Below, in pieces: positions 36,754 through 46,650 of a stretch of 63,959 bases of DNA. The stretch is from contig QCPI01000004.1 of assembly GCA_003212625.1 (NCBI GenBank), positions 1 through 63,959 of the forward strand, written 5' to 3'. The stretch comes from Prochlorococcus sp. AG-436-J02. Its GTDB lineage: Bacteria > Cyanobacteriota > Cyanobacteriia > PCC-6307 > Cyanobiaceae. Within the stretch, counting starts at the first letter, position 1, and each line of letters opens with the position of its first letter. The translations under genes were made by a program, and so were the position numbers. Under the pieces are notes generated by a model. It searched no databases, was not told the DNA's origin, and worked only from the letters and a program-made list of their open reading frames with translations.

Positions 36754-37248
36754 TTGAATATTTTAAGAGTAGTTGAAAATATGGTTCTTAAATTAATGCT
36801 AATAGCTATTCTTTTTCCACTTCAATCCTGTTCTAATACTTTGATTGGTGATAGGTTAGAAAATAGTTTTGATCTCATTGAGAAACCAATAATCCAAGGG
36901 AATAATACTGAAGTTAATGAACAAAAGAAACCAAATAAAATAAAAATAATTAAATCTAGTAAAAAAAATAATGAGGAAAAAAATGAGAATGATCAAATAA
37001 ATATTACAAAAAATAATTCAATATCTAATAAAGATAACTTTAGTCAAAAATCAACTAAATCAATCAAGAAGGTAATCTTTAAACCTCAGCCATATAGAAT
37101 TATTTTGAAATTATCAGGTGTAAATCCATCTGCTCCAGCTGAGACTGTTACAAATGCGTTGAGGAAAGCAGGAGTCCAGTTTGAGGTTGAAAAGATTGAA
37201 CGTTTTGATGAGAAAAATTTGCTAAAGGATTCAGCTATGAAAAGATAA
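36754..37248 (+). CDS. Putative lipoprotein with Asn/Lys-rich linker
   Basis: The frame starts at TTG 36754 (164 residues) or more likely ATG 36781 (155 residues). A hydrophobic leader ends in a lipobox (LFPLQSCSN), so it is probably a lipoprotein. Residues 45-115 form a low-complexity Asn/Lys/Ser linker. The last 50 residues (YRIILKLSGVNPSAPAETVT, then ALRKAGVQFEVEKIERFDEK) look like a small folded domain conserved for a reason. No family is recognised. It lies between topA and a DUF2232 protein. Confidence 0.6.
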   Translation: MNILRVVENMVLKLMLIAILFPLQSCSNTLIGDRLENSFDLIEKPIIQGNNTEVNEQKKPNKIKIIKSSKKNNEEKNENDQINITKNNSISNKDNFSQKSTKSIKKVIFKPQPYRIILKLSGVNPSAPAETVTNALRKAGVQFEVEKIERFDEKNLLKDSAMKR

Positions 37249-37253
37249 AAATT

Positions 37254-37940
37254 TTGACTTTAGATAATAAAAACTTTTCAAGAAGTAGATCTCTTTATAA
37301 AGTTCCTTTAAGTAAAAGAAAGGCCTTGAAAATTGTTGAGTCTTCTTATTTAGCTGCTGCAACTTCATTGATTTGGATAGCTCTTTATTATTTGCCTATT
37401 GGTGGTGCATTCTTTCGTCTTGCTTTACCTTTGCCTTTAGCTCTTCTGCAGATTCGGAGAGGTGTTAAAACAGGGATTGAGGGAGTAATGATTTGTGTAA
37501 TGTTATTAGCTGTTTTAATGGGTCCCCTAAGAGGTCCTTTAGTGCTTTTCCCTTACGGATTGCTTTCCTTATGGTTAGGATATAGCTGGCAAAAAAGATG
37601 GAATTGGTGGTTAAGTTGGAGTGTTGGTGTTGCAATTGGAACTATGGGTTTTCTAGTGAGGGTGATTGTTTTATCTGTGTTGGTTAGTGAAAATTTATGG
37701 GTCATTATTACACGTGCTGGAGCGGCATTGATTGAGAAAGGTATAGACATGTTCAATCTTCCTTTTACTCCCAATATGACTCAAGTTCAGATAGTTGCGT
37801 TATTTCTCGTTATCACGCAAGAAATTGTTTACGTTCTTTGTTTACACGCTTTAGCCTATTGGATTTTCCCGAGACTAAAATCCTTCATACCTGAGCCACC
37901 TGCTTTATTAGAGAATTTAATTTCTCTAGAACCTAATTGA
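37254..37940 (+). CDS. DUF2232-like polytopic membrane protein
   Basis: A 228-residue membrane protein with about five or six helices (AAATSLIWIALYYLPIGGAF, LPLPLALLQIRRG, MICVMLLAVLMGPL, then two more). The pattern matches DUF2232 proteins, predicted membrane components found in bacteria and cyanobacteria without a firm function. It starts at TTG 37254, and the downstream cobT begins seven bases after its stop, suggesting a common transcript. Confidence 0.7.
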   Translation: MTLDNKNFSRSRSLYKVPLSKRKALKIVESSYLAAATSLIWIALYYLPIGGAFFRLALPLPLALLQIRRGVKTGIEGVMICVMLLAVLMGPLRGPLVLFPYGLLSLWLGYSWQKRWNWWLSWSVGVAIGTMGFLVRVIVLSVLVSENLWVIITRAGAALIEKGIDMFNLPFTPNMTQVQIVALFLVITQEIVYVLCLHALAYWIFPRLKSFIPEPPALLENLISLEPN

Positions 37941-37946
37941 TCAATA

Positions 37947-39137
37947 ATGATAGGAGAAAATTACGTTTTATTGAGGTCAGGTGTATTAGCTTTTGGTAAA
38001 GGAATGCAAAAACAAAATATTGATGAAAGAGTACAACGTTGGCATGAAAATATTACGAATACTGCTTTCTTTTTAATTCTGGCTGGATCTGAAACGGCTG
38101 AGATTGAGGGGATATCTTCTGCTGGTTCGACTCCTGTCGCTAGACGTTATACAGCGGTTGCAGATGCTGAACTTTTGTTGCGAGGACCTAAGTATCCAAC
38201 AAGATGCCCTTTACCTCCTTTACCTGCTGGGGTTTCACCTGCTTTGATTAGTTATGTCGCCTCAAGCTTTTTAAAAATTAAACCAACTGTGATTTCTGCA
38301 GGACTGCTACAAAGTCCTGCCTTTCCTCATATTTGCCTTGAGTCTGCAGAAACAGGTCCAGCTAGATGCTTGAGTTCAGGGAAGGCAATGGACATTAGTA
38401 GAGTTAAACTTTTGTTCGATGGTGGCTTTAAAATAGGGAAAAAATTAAGAAAATCTCTTTTAATTACAGAGTGTGTTCCAGGAGGGACGACTACAGCTTT
38501 TGCAGTCCTATCTGGGCTAGGTATACATGTTAATGGTCTTATTAGCGGAAGCCATAGAAATCCTCCTTCGGAACTGAAACTAAAACTAGTTAATCAAGGA
38601 TTAAAAGCCGCAAAATTAGAGAAGAGCCCATCTTCTTTTGATCTTATGGCTGCGGTTGGTGATCCATTTCAGCCAATTGCAGTTGGTTTATTGATGGGAG
38701 CAAGAGAATCTGGCCAAGATATTTTATTAGGAGGAGGTTGTCAAATGTTGGCAGTATTAGCATTGGCTTTAAATGAAATTAAACCTGAAGCTCGTTCTGA
38801 ATTTGTTGAAAAAAAAATCTTAATTGGAACCACATCATGGTTAGTAGATGAATCTCTTTCTTCTTCAAAAAAAAGAAATTCGTTTATTCATTTAATGAAT
38901 CATGTTGCTAAACATTTTAAAGTTAATATTCTTGGTTTAGCTAGTGGATATAGATTTAAGGATAGTAATCAAAAAGTTCTTCGAGATTATGAGATTGGAT
39001 ATGTCAAAGAAGGAGTTGGAGCTGGAGCATTATCATTGCTTGCACAAATTAAGGGATTGACTCAGAAAGAAATGGTTGAGAAATGTGGAAGAGAGGTTGT
39101 TAATCTATTTAAGTCAAAAGATGAAAAAACTATTTAA
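37947..39137 (+). CDS. cobT: CobT-like nicotinate-nucleotide phosphoribosyltransferase
   Basis: A 396-residue protein of the cyanobacterial/archaeal CobT family. Segments such as PLPPLPAGVSPALISYVASS, ECVPGGTTTAFAVLSGLG, MAAVGDPFQPIAVGLLMGA and ILGGGCQ-like glycine loops (LLGGGCQMLAVLALAL) fit. It activates the lower-ligand base of (pseudo)cobalamin for nucleotide-loop assembly; picocyanobacteria make the adenine-containing form. The ATG is at 37947. Confidence 0.85.
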   Translation: MIGENYVLLRSGVLAFGKGMQKQNIDERVQRWHENITNTAFFLILAGSETAEIEGISSAGSTPVARRYTAVADAELLLRGPKYPTRCPLPPLPAGVSPALISYVASSFLKIKPTVISAGLLQSPAFPHICLESAETGPARCLSSGKAMDISRVKLLFDGGFKIGKKLRKSLLITECVPGGTTTAFAVLSGLGIHVNGLISGSHRNPPSELKLKLVNQGLKAAKLEKSPSSFDLMAAVGDPFQPIAVGLLMGARESGQDILLGGGCQMLAVLALALNEIKPEARSEFVEKKILIGTTSWLVDESLSSSKKRNSFIHLMNHVAKHFKVNILGLASGYRFKDSNQKVLRDYEIGYVKEGVGAGALSLLAQIKGLTQKEMVEKCGREVVNLFKSKDEKTI

Positions 39138-39151
39138 GGAATCTCAAAAAT

Positions 39152-40153
39152 ATGCAAACAAATAATTTGAGAAGGAGAGATTTTCTAAGGTATGGGTTGA
39201 TCTCTTCTTTCTTCATATTAGCCGGGTGCTCAATATCTAAAGAAAAATTAGCTTTAAGAGGAGATCCTAATAGTTTCCCTAGTGAATTTATAAATAGTTT
39301 ATCTACAGCCTGGGAATTTGTACCAATGCAAGATATTGGATTACAAAAAAGTCCTTATAATTCTGATCTCATAGAAAAAACAGACTTATTAGTCTTAAAT
39401 GACGGTTGGATTTCTAATTTACCTTTTGGTGCATTTCACGAAATTAAAGCAACTTATATTAGAGATAATTTAAGTCAGCAGGCTCGTTCTTTTTTGAATG
39501 GCTTAAGCGAGGAATATAAAAATAGAATTATTCCTTTAGCGGTAAGTCCTTGGGTCATACTTTTCCGAAATGAAGATTCACTAGCTCTCAAAAATAAGAA
39601 TTCTTGGGAAGTTGTTTTTTCAAGTGCATTGACAAATCAAATAATTTTTCCTAATAGTCCTTATCTTCTGATATCCATTGCCAAAAAAATAGGATTTGTT
39701 AATAACTTCTCAAAGATCAAGAGTCAAGCCAAGTCATTTGATGATCAGAATGCTTTGAATTGGGTCGTTTCAGGTAGAGCTAATGCAGCAGTTCTACCTT
39801 TATCTAGCTGTGTCGATAGTCTTATTAAAGATCCTCGCTTATCTATCCTTTTACCTCAGGAGGGAAGTCCCTTGAACTGGACAGTTCTTGCTTCTCCTAG
39901 GTCTTCTACAACGACTTTCCCTACAGAATGGTTTGATCTGTTATGGGGGCCAACTTATTTGAGACGTGTAATTGGAAAAGGTTTTTTGCCTCCAACTGAT
40001 TGGTCAGATTTACGGAGAAAAAATATAACTATCTTTAAAAGATATCAATCTATCTTTCTTCCAGAAGAAAGTGTTTGGAATAAATGTTGGTCATTGCCTA
40101 TACTGAGTTTTCAAGAGAAAAAAGATCTAGCTTTGTATTGGAATAATTCATAA
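39152..40153 (+). CDS. Tat-type lipoprotein, solute-binding-protein-like
   Basis: A 333-residue protein whose leader has both a twin-arginine motif (RRRDFLRYGLISS) and a lipobox (ILAGCS), so it is probably Tat-exported and lipidated. The mature part, with LLVLNDGWISNLPFG and VSGRANAAVLPLSSCVDSL, resembles periplasmic spermidine/putrescine-type binding proteins, though motifs are weak. No ABC permease is adjacent. The substrate is unknown. It starts 14 bases after cobT. Confidence 0.7.
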   Translation: MQTNNLRRRDFLRYGLISSFFILAGCSISKEKLALRGDPNSFPSEFINSLSTAWEFVPMQDIGLQKSPYNSDLIEKTDLLVLNDGWISNLPFGAFHEIKATYIRDNLSQQARSFLNGLSEEYKNRIIPLAVSPWVILFRNEDSLALKNKNSWEVVFSSALTNQIIFPNSPYLLISIAKKIGFVNNFSKIKSQAKSFDDQNALNWVVSGRANAAVLPLSSCVDSLIKDPRLSILLPQEGSPLNWTVLASPRSSTTTFPTEWFDLLWGPTYLRRVIGKGFLPPTDWSDLRRKNITIFKRYQSIFLPEESVWNKCWSLPILSFQEKKDLALYWNNS

Positions 40154-40237
40154 CTAAACTTTATTTTAAATTCAAATAACCTTTCAAAGACATTTCTAAA
40201 GACTATAACTAACATTCTAAAAGTGGTAGATTCCATA

Positions 40238-40900
40238 ATGTTTACTGGTTTAATACAGTCTATTGGCACGATTAAGAAAAAGAGTATGGGTGTAGTTGTT
40301 GAGGGATGTAAGCCTTTTTCTCCTATGAAACTTGGTGATAGTGTCTCTGTTGATGGAGTTTGTCTGACAGTTTCTGAATTAATGAATGATTCATTCTTCG
40401 CTAATGTAAGTGAAGAGACTCTTAAAAGAACAAATCTTGCAGAAAAAGCTCAGAAAAATGGCTATGTAAATCTTGAGCCAGCATTACGTCTTAATGATCG
40501 ATTAGGTGGACATATTGTCAGTGGACATATAGATGGGTTGGGTAAAATTGTTTCGATTAAAGATTTGAAAAATTCCTGGGATCTGAAAGTATCTTGGGAT
40601 AATTTAAATTTCTGCAGATACATGTGCGATAAAGCTAGTATTAGCATAAATGGAATAAGTCTTACTATCGCAGAGATATATGATGATGGATGTACATTTT
40701 CAGTAGCCGTAATACCTCACACTTGGTCAAATACGTGCTTGCAGTTTTTAAAAATTGGTGAGAATGTTAATTTGGAGGTTGACTTGATGGCTAAATATGC
40801 AGAAAGACTTCTAAAAGTAAATAAAAATCCTAATGATTCCATTTCTAAACAAAAACCTTTCATTAGCCATGAATGGCTTAACGAACAAGGTTGGATTTAA
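40238..40900 (+). CDS. ribE: Riboflavin synthase alpha chain
   Basis: The start is ATG 40238 (MFTGLIQSIGTI), the canonical RibE N-terminus; the longer frame adds five residues. The 220-residue protein contains two lumazine-binding beta-barrel repeats, with DSVSVDGVCLTV in the first and DKASISINGISLTI in the second, plus LGGHIVSGHIDG. It joins two lumazines to riboflavin. No FMN riboswitch-like structure is visible in the 84 bases upstream. Confidence 0.95.
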   Translation: MFTGLIQSIGTIKKKSMGVVVEGCKPFSPMKLGDSVSVDGVCLTVSELMNDSFFANVSEETLKRTNLAEKAQKNGYVNLEPALRLNDRLGGHIVSGHIDGLGKIVSIKDLKNSWDLKVSWDNLNFCRYMCDKASISINGISLTIAEIYDDGCTFSVAVIPHTWSNTCLQFLKIGENVNLEVDLMAKYAERLLKVNKNPNDSISKQKPFISHEWLNEQGWI

Positions 40901-40942
40901 CGGATTTATATTTGATTTGAGTGATTTTTATTGAAAGAATTA

Positions 40943-41299
40943 TTATTTCTTGAGTGGCAACAAACTGATTGCTCCTGACTCTTTTCTTACATCAATGCGA
41001 AATTCCTGTCCAGGTTCAAGACCTAATTTTTTGGTATAGGCATGACCAATCAGAAGATTTCCATTGCCATGAACTTTTGTTCGAAATTCTGCTTGTCTTC
41101 CTCTTGAAGATCTATTGCCTGCTCTTCCGGGGCCATTTGAGCGAAGTTTATACCCTTTAGCTTCAACTAAAGCACGATAGAAACTTTTACGTAAAACTCT
41201 CCCGCTTGGCCCAACGTAACCACATCCTTTAGCGATTTCGTCTTCTGGACATTTGCTCAAAGATCTTGCTTTGTCTAGGAGTTCTTTTCCAACAAGCAT
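40943..41299 (-). CDS. AbrB-family transcriptional regulator (cyAbrB)
   Basis: A 118-residue protein with a cyAbrB-type N-terminal segment (LVGKELLDKARSLSKCPEDE, CGYVGPSGRVLRKSFYRALV) and a C-terminal AbrB-like DNA-binding region (FRTKVHGNGNLLIGHAYTKK, FRIDVRKESGAISLLP). Cyanobacterial AbrBs regulate carbon-nitrogen balance genes and are conserved across the phylum. It lies downstream of the cta cluster on the same strand, with a 95-base gap. Confidence 0.9.
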   Translation of the reverse strand: MLVGKELLDKARSLSKCPEDEIAKGCGYVGPSGRVLRKSFYRALVEAKGYKLRSNGPGRAGNRSSRGRQAEFRTKVHGNGNLLIGHAYTKKLGLEPGQEFRIDVRKESGAISLLPLKK

Positions 41300-41394
41300 T
41301 TCAGACTGTTTTAATTAACTGAATTCTGACCAATAAGTGGAATTGTGGCAACAAATTAATTTAAATTTTCTATCTTAGTATCAATATTTACTGC

Positions 41395-42000
41395 TCAAAG
41401 CAGATAAAGGATAATGAATAAAACGACCCAAATACCATCTACGAAGTGCCAATAGAGCTCTACTGCTTCAAATGGAAACTTGTTTTCTTTATGGACTCGA
41501 CCATATGGGATACGTGTTTGCCACCAAATTATCATTATCATTATTGATCCAAGTGTTACGTGAAGCCCATGAAAACCAGTTAATGCATAAAAAGTACTTG
41601 CAAACAGATTGTCAGTTAAGCCAAAAGGCAAAGTAAAGTATTCAAACATTTGGCTGATTAAAAATGCCACACCCAATACACCTGTAATAAGAAGCCATTT
41701 TTGACATTGTTTTGCTTCATTCTTTTCTAAAAATTTTCCAGCTTTATGAAAAGTAAAGCTACTAACTAATAGCAAGATTGTATTTAAAGTGGGTAAAGGT
41801 AGTTCTAATTCGTAAATAGCATCTGGACCTAAGGGGTTAACTGCTTTAAAAGTTAGATATGCAGCAAAAAAACCTGCAAAGGTCATCCCGTCAGCGATTA
41901 AAAAAGTTATTAGACCGAACAAACGGAAATCTTCATGTTCTTCAGTTAATAGATCTTTCTTGCTTTCTGAGGATGTTTCTTTTGGAACTAGCGACGTCAT
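41395..42000 (-). CDS. ctaE: Cytochrome c oxidase subunit III
   Basis: A 201-residue membrane protein with five helices, the bacterial short form. FRLFGLITFLIADGMTFAGF and TGFHGLHVTLGSIMIMIIWW are family segments, and it ends HFVDGIWVVLFIILYLL. Its ATG overlaps the ctaD stop by four bases (ATGA). It is the last gene of ctaCDE, which reduces O2 at the end of the respiratory chain. Confidence 0.95.
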   Translation of the reverse strand: MTSLVPKETSSESKKDLLTEEHEDFRLFGLITFLIADGMTFAGFFAAYLTFKAVNPLGPDAIYELELPLPTLNTILLLVSSFTFHKAGKFLEKNEAKQCQKWLLITGVLGVAFLISQMFEYFTLPFGLTDNLFASTFYALTGFHGLHVTLGSIMIMIIWWQTRIPYGRVHKENKFPFEAVELYWHFVDGIWVVLFIILYLL

Positions 42001-43637
42001 TGTTTCTGCTCCTGAGGCTTATTTGAATCTCTTCTCCCATAACCATATGGCTCAAGAACAAGTGGAGCTTCTCCTTCCCAATTTTCTACGGGTGGGGGTG
42101 AACTTGTTAACCACTCAGGAGTAAGTGCATCCCAGGGATTTTCACCAGCATCTTCCCCGTAGAGGATGCTTTGAAAAACATTCCATAGAAAAGGTAAAGT
42201 ACTTAAAGCCATTAATAATGCTCCTATACTACTTATTTGATTGATCAATTGAAATTGTGGATCGTATTCTGCAACTCGTCGAGGCATGCCATTTAAACCT
42301 AGCCAATGTTGAGGAGCGAAACAAAGATTAAAGCCTATAAAGGTAATTATGAAGTGGAATCTTCCAAGATTTTCATTGAGCATTTTCCCAGTGAATTTTG
42401 GGAACCAATGATAAATTGAGGAGAAAATAACAAAGACAGAGCCTCCATAGACTATGTAATGAAAATGGGCAACCACAAAATAAGTGTCGTGCACATGAAC
42501 ATCAAAAGGAACTTGAGCTAGAGCAACACCTGTTATTCCACCTAAAACAAAGTTAATTATAAATCCACATGAAAATAGCATTGCACCATTCAGTGAAATT
42601 TTTCCTCCCCATAAAGTTGCAACCCAGTTAAAGAATTTAATACCTGTTGGAACAGCTATGAATGCAGTAGCTATTGTGAAAAATAAGCGCATCCATGGAG
42701 GAGTCCCACTCGTAAACATATGATGAGCCCAAACAACTAAACCTAAAACAACTATTCCCATAATTGAGAAGACCATTGTTGTATAGCCAAAAAGTGGCTT
42801 TCTACTATGGATTGGAAGTATTTCACTGACCAAACCAAAGGCAGGTAGAACCATGATATAAACAGCAGGATGCGAGTAAAACCAAAAAAGATGTTGATAA
42901 ACAATTACGTTTCCCCCAAGACTTGGGTTAAAGAAACCAGTATGAGCAACTATGTCAAAGCTTAAAAGAATTAAAGTACCAGCAAGAACAGGAGTTGATA
43001 AAACAACAAGAATACTTGTACCGAGCATTGCCCAGCAATACATAGGTAATTGCATTAATTTAAGTCCAGGTCTCCTAAGCTTGAGGATGGTTGCAATGAA
43101 ATTAATACCACCAAAAATTGAGCTACCACCCAAAAGTAAGACACTTAATATCCAAATAATTTGACCGGCTGCTGGAGTCGTAATGCTTAGTGGTGGATAG
43201 GCTGTCCAACCAGATTGTGCGGCACCATTAATAAAATAGCTGGTTATTAACATCAAACCGGATGGAGGGATTAGCCAAAAAGCAACTGCGTTTAATCGTG
43301 GGAAGGCCATGTCCCTCGCACCAACATAAAAAGGTATTAAGTAGTTTCCAAAAGCACCATTTACAACAGGCACGATCCATAAAAAAATCATGATCGTGCC
43401 GTGGAGAGTTAGAACTTGGTTGTAAACTTCTCTTGGCATGAAATCTGAAAGGGGACTGGCGAGCTCTATCCTTATCGCTCCAGCTAAAGATCCTCCAATC
43501 AAATAAAATAAGAAACCACAAACCAAATATTGAAGACCTATTACTTTATGATCAAGACTAAAACTTAGATATTTTAGCCATCCGGTTGGTTGAAGTTTTT
43601 CTGGTGGAGTGTTGTTTGGTTTAAGTGAAATAGTCAT
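41997..43637 (-). CDS. ctaD: Cytochrome c oxidase subunit I
   Basis: A 546-residue, 12-helix catalytic subunit. Heme/Cu ligands occur in LTLHGTIMIFLW, HLFWFYSHPAVYIMVLPAFG (CuB His with the cross-linked Tyr), VVWAHHMFTSG and HFHYIVYGG. The helix VI motif is YSHPAV rather than GHPEV, so the D-channel glutamate is absent. This is the A2 subtype of heme-copper oxidases. It is followed by ctaE with a 4-base overlap and preceded by ctaC with a 4-base gap. Confidence 0.97.
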   Translation of the reverse strand: MTISLKPNNTPPEKLQPTGWLKYLSFSLDHKVIGLQYLVCGFLFYLIGGSLAGAIRIELASPLSDFMPREVYNQVLTLHGTIMIFLWIVPVVNGAFGNYLIPFYVGARDMAFPRLNAVAFWLIPPSGLMLITSYFINGAAQSGWTAYPPLSITTPAAGQIIWILSVLLLGGSSIFGGINFIATILKLRRPGLKLMQLPMYCWAMLGTSILVVLSTPVLAGTLILLSFDIVAHTGFFNPSLGGNVIVYQHLFWFYSHPAVYIMVLPAFGLVSEILPIHSRKPLFGYTTMVFSIMGIVVLGLVVWAHHMFTSGTPPWMRLFFTIATAFIAVPTGIKFFNWVATLWGGKISLNGAMLFSCGFIINFVLGGITGVALAQVPFDVHVHDTYFVVAHFHYIVYGGSVFVIFSSIYHWFPKFTGKMLNENLGRFHFIITFIGFNLCFAPQHWLGLNGMPRRVAEYDPQFQLINQISSIGALLMALSTLPFLWNVFQSILYGEDAGENPWDALTPEWLTSSPPPVENWEGEAPLVLEPYGYGRRDSNKPQEQKQ

Positions 43638-43641
43638 GATC

Positions 43642-44454
43642 TTAAATTGTTTCCTTAGAGTTTTCTCTTAACCAATAATCAAAGTCTTCTTGTTCATCAA
43701 CTATTACGTTTGATCTCATGCCTCCATGATATGGACCACATAACTCTGCACAAACAATGGGAAAATTACCTGTTTTTGTCGGAGTGAAATTTAGGATTGT
43801 TGGTTGCCCAGGAATGACATCTTGTTTTAGTCTAAATTGAGGCACCCAAAAGGCATGTATTACATCTTTAGATTCCATTCTTAAACTAATTTCTCTCCCT
43901 ACTGGAACATGAAGTTCTCCAGTAATAATATCTCCTTTTGGATAATGAAAGATAAAAGCAAATTGCATTGCAGTTAACTCAATTGGTAATGAGGCGGAAT
44001 TATTTGAAGAGGAAGTCTCAATTGGTCCGGAACCTATGCCCCCCCAAATTCTCTCGGCCTGATTTTCTACTTGACTTTCGTGATCATGCATTAGAGGCTG
44101 CATACCACCCATTCGATCATAAATATCGTAGCTATATAAACCTACAAACAAAACAACAATTGCAGGAACTGCCGTCCAGAAAATTTCAAGAGTGATATTA
44201 CCTTCTAAATTAATTCCATCACCAGTTTCTCCAGGTCTACGACGGAATTGAATAAGGCTATAAATTACTAAAGAAGTCATACCTATGAACAGTATGCAAC
44301 CAATAATGAATAAGACTCTATAAAGTTCATCATAAACAGGAGCATTAATGCTCGCGCTTACGGGAAGCATATCTACGTTGTAAGCAATCCAAACACCTCC
44401 TATTCCAAGAATTAAACTTGATATAAGAGTTATGATGGCCGATAGTTTCGGCAA
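43642..44454 (-). CDS. ctaC: Cytochrome c oxidase subunit II
   Basis: A 270-residue protein with two N-terminal membrane helices (LISSLILGIGGVWIAYNVDM; IIGCILFIGMTSLVIYSLIQ) and a periplasmic/lumenal cupredoxin domain. The dinuclear CuA site is intact: HAFWVPQFRLKQD and CAELCGPYHGGM (two Cys, one His, one Met). It receives electrons from cytochrome c or plastocyanin. It heads ctaCDE and is divergent from ctaA with 184 bases between. Confidence 0.96.
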   Translation of the reverse strand: MPKLSAIITLISSLILGIGGVWIAYNVDMLPVSASINAPVYDELYRVLFIIGCILFIGMTSLVIYSLIQFRRRPGETGDGINLEGNITLEIFWTAVPAIVVLFVGLYSYDIYDRMGGMQPLMHDHESQVENQAERIWGGIGSGPIETSSSNNSASLPIELTAMQFAFIFHYPKGDIITGELHVPVGREISLRMESKDVIHAFWVPQFRLKQDVIPGQPTILNFTPTKTGNFPIVCAELCGPYHGGMRSNVIVDEQEDFDYWLRENSKETI

Positions 44455-44638
44455 GAAAATCTCCCTTTCTATTTATAGGTTATGAGCAAAATTAATTAAT
44501 GTACTCACTAATTGTTAATTCAAGATGAATAATTTATTTTTACAGATAATCTTTATGTTGCAGTCCGCTTATTCAGGTGACGTGTACGAAGTAATCGCTA
44601 CGTTGAATTAATAATGATCTTGTTGGATTTTTGCATAC

Positions 44639-45565
44639 GTGCAGACTATTTATCCTTCCAAGCCTCGCTTTAGATTGGGTCAGCTTGCTGCTCATGTAGT
44701 GGTTGCACTGATCGCTCTTGTTGTAATTGGAGGAGCAACGAGAGTAATGGAGGCTGGCCTTGCTTGCCCTGACTGGCCTTTGTGTTATGGATCGTTTTTA
44801 CCTGGTAGGCAAATGAATTTACAAGTTTTCCTCGAATGGTTTCATCGATTAGATGCTTTTTTTGTTGGGATTGTTTTAATAACTCAGTTTGCTCTTTCTT
44901 TATGCTGGGCGAAATCTTTACCTAAATGGCTCCCTTGGACTTATGGACTCCTAACTCTATTGGTTGCTTTTCAGGGGTTTTTAGGTGCTTTGACAGTTAT
45001 TCAATTATTACCATCACTAGTAGTAATTGCACATCTTGCTGTTGCATTTACTCTTGTTGCAATCATGAGTGGTGTAACTCAACAATTATTGAGCCCAGGT
45101 GAATCAATTTTTCCAATTTGGCTTCGCTCTATTGGATTTGCCTCTCTTCTTTCAGTAATAGGTCAGTCTTTACTTGGTAGTCGGGTGGCAACCTCATGGG
45201 CTGCTGAAAGATGCTTGAATTTTGGTGATTCTTGCAATCTATTATCACTTCATCGTGTAAGTGCTTTCCCAGTAAGCCTTTTGGTGATTTCATTCGTAAT
45301 AATTTCATTTACTCAGAAAGATGTTCTTATTAATCAATGGCCTTATCTTTTAATGATTATTTTTTTGATCATTTCACAAATCTTTTTAGGACTTTTCTCA
45401 ATTCAATTTGGGATGAGTGCGCCTGGCCTTGTCATTGCACACCAACTAGTTGCTTGCTTGTTAGTTGCCGTTATATCAGCATTGAATTTTAAAGGTAGAG
45501 GAATTGATAGATCTTCCCAATCACTTTTTATAACTGAATCAACTTTGGAGACATGTCATGGTTAG
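44639..45565 (+). CDS. ctaA: Heme A synthase (CtaA/COX15)
   Basis: A 308-residue membrane protein with about eight helices that oxidises heme O to heme [21 protein letters not shown] and the second-half [20 protein letters not shown] reflect the internal duplication, and the His residues of [29 protein letters not shown] and [11 protein letters not shown] are candidate heme ligands. The start is GTG 44639. It overlaps ctaB by eight bases. Confidence 0.93.
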   Translation: MQTIYPSKPRFRLGQLAAHVVVALIALVVIGGATRVMEAGLACPDWPLCYGSFLPGRQMNLQVFLEWFHRLDAFFVGIVLITQFALSLCWAKSLPKWLPWTYGLLTLLVAFQGFLGALTVIQLLPSLVVIAHLAVAFTLVAIMSGVTQQLLSPGESIFPIWLRSIGFASLLSVIGQSLLGSRVATSWAAERCLNFGDSCNLLSLHRVSAFPVSLLVISFVIISFTQKDVLINQWPYLLMIIFLIISQIFLGLFSIQFGMSAPGLVIAHQLVACLLVAVISALNFKGRGIDRSSQSLFITESTLETCHG

Positions 45566-46556
45566 CTCAACATCTGATGCTATTGCGCAGCAAATTAATC
45601 GTGAGGATATTGTTCCATCTAGAAAGCGTATTAAGCTACCAGCTTGGTTAGAGGTGGCGAAGCCAAGATTAATCCCTCTTTTACTTGCTACTACTGTTGG
45701 TGGAATGGCTCTTTCGGAAGAATGGCCATTACCCTCTTCTAGATTGGCCTGTACTTTAGGTGGAGGAGCTCTCGCCGCTGCAGCCGCGGGAGCTCTTAAT
45801 TGTTTGTGGGAACAAGATCTTGATAAACGAATGAAGCGTACGAGTAATAGAGCATTACCTTCTGGTCGACTTTCTCAGTCATCTGTTTTCATTGGAGCAA
45901 TTTCTTGCACTTTGGCTGCTTCAGTTCTTTTAGTAAGTGGAGTTAACTGTTTAGCTGCTGGACTTACTCTTTTGGGACTTTGTAGTTACGTACTTCTATA
46001 TACAGCTTTATTAAAACCTAGAACATCTCAAAATATAGTTTTTGGAGGAGTCGCTGGAGCAATCCCTCCTCTTGTCGGAGCTTCAGCAGCGGCAGGACAT
46101 ATTGGATTAGGTGGTTGGTGGTTGTTCTCTTTAGTCATGGTTTGGACCCCAGCACATTTTTGGGCTCTTGCCATATTGTTAAAAGAGGACTATCGATCTG
46201 TAGGGATACCTATGCTTCCAACAGTAAGTGGCCCTTTTGTTACTGCTAAAGCTATATCCGTTTATGGCTACCTAACTGTAATTCTAAGTTTTTTAGGGTG
46301 CTTTGTTTTACCTGAAGGAGGTTTGCTATATGGAATTTTATTGCTACCTTATAATTCAAGATTACTTCAATTGGTTTCTAGATTAAGAGATAATCCAGAG
46401 GATTTAGATCGGGCTAAGGGTTTGTTTAGATGGTCTATCCTTTATATGTTTGGAGTTTGTTTTTTGCTTGTTATTAGTAGATTACAAGTATCAATTGTTT
46501 TTAATGATCAATTGATAAAGTTAATTAATGATTTCTTTATTAGCTTTTCGTACTAA
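45558..46556 (+). CDS. ctaB: Protoheme IX farnesyltransferase (heme O synthase)
   Basis: A 332-residue UbiA-family prenyltransferase. [20 protein letters not shown] is the first Asp-rich motif, preceded by the helix-rich [40 protein letters not shown] is the heme O synthase signature. It makes heme O for CtaA, and the two reading frames overlap by eight bases, which suggests coupled synthesis with ctaA. Confidence 0.96.
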   Translation: MVSSTSDAIAQQINREDIVPSRKRIKLPAWLEVAKPRLIPLLLATTVGGMALSEEWPLPSSRLACTLGGGALAAAAAGALNCLWEQDLDKRMKRTSNRALPSGRLSQSSVFIGAISCTLAASVLLVSGVNCLAAGLTLLGLCSYVLLYTALLKPRTSQNIVFGGVAGAIPPLVGASAAAGHIGLGGWWLFSLVMVWTPAHFWALAILLKEDYRSVGIPMLPTVSGPFVTAKAISVYGYLTVILSFLGCFVLPEGGLLYGILLLPYNSRLLQLVSRLRDNPEDLDRAKGLFRWSILYMFGVCFLLVISRLQVSIVFNDQLIKLINDFFISFSY

Positions 46557-46650
46557 ATAAAACAATTAAAAGCTTTATCAACTTATCTTTATATATTAAG
46601 TAGACTTTCTTAGAAGATTTAGATTTGTTTTCTTAATGAATTTTTGCTAG

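Noticed and set aside
40154-40237. An FMN riboswitch upstream of ribE
   Set aside because: The leader is only 84 bases and AT-rich, without the conserved six-stem architecture.
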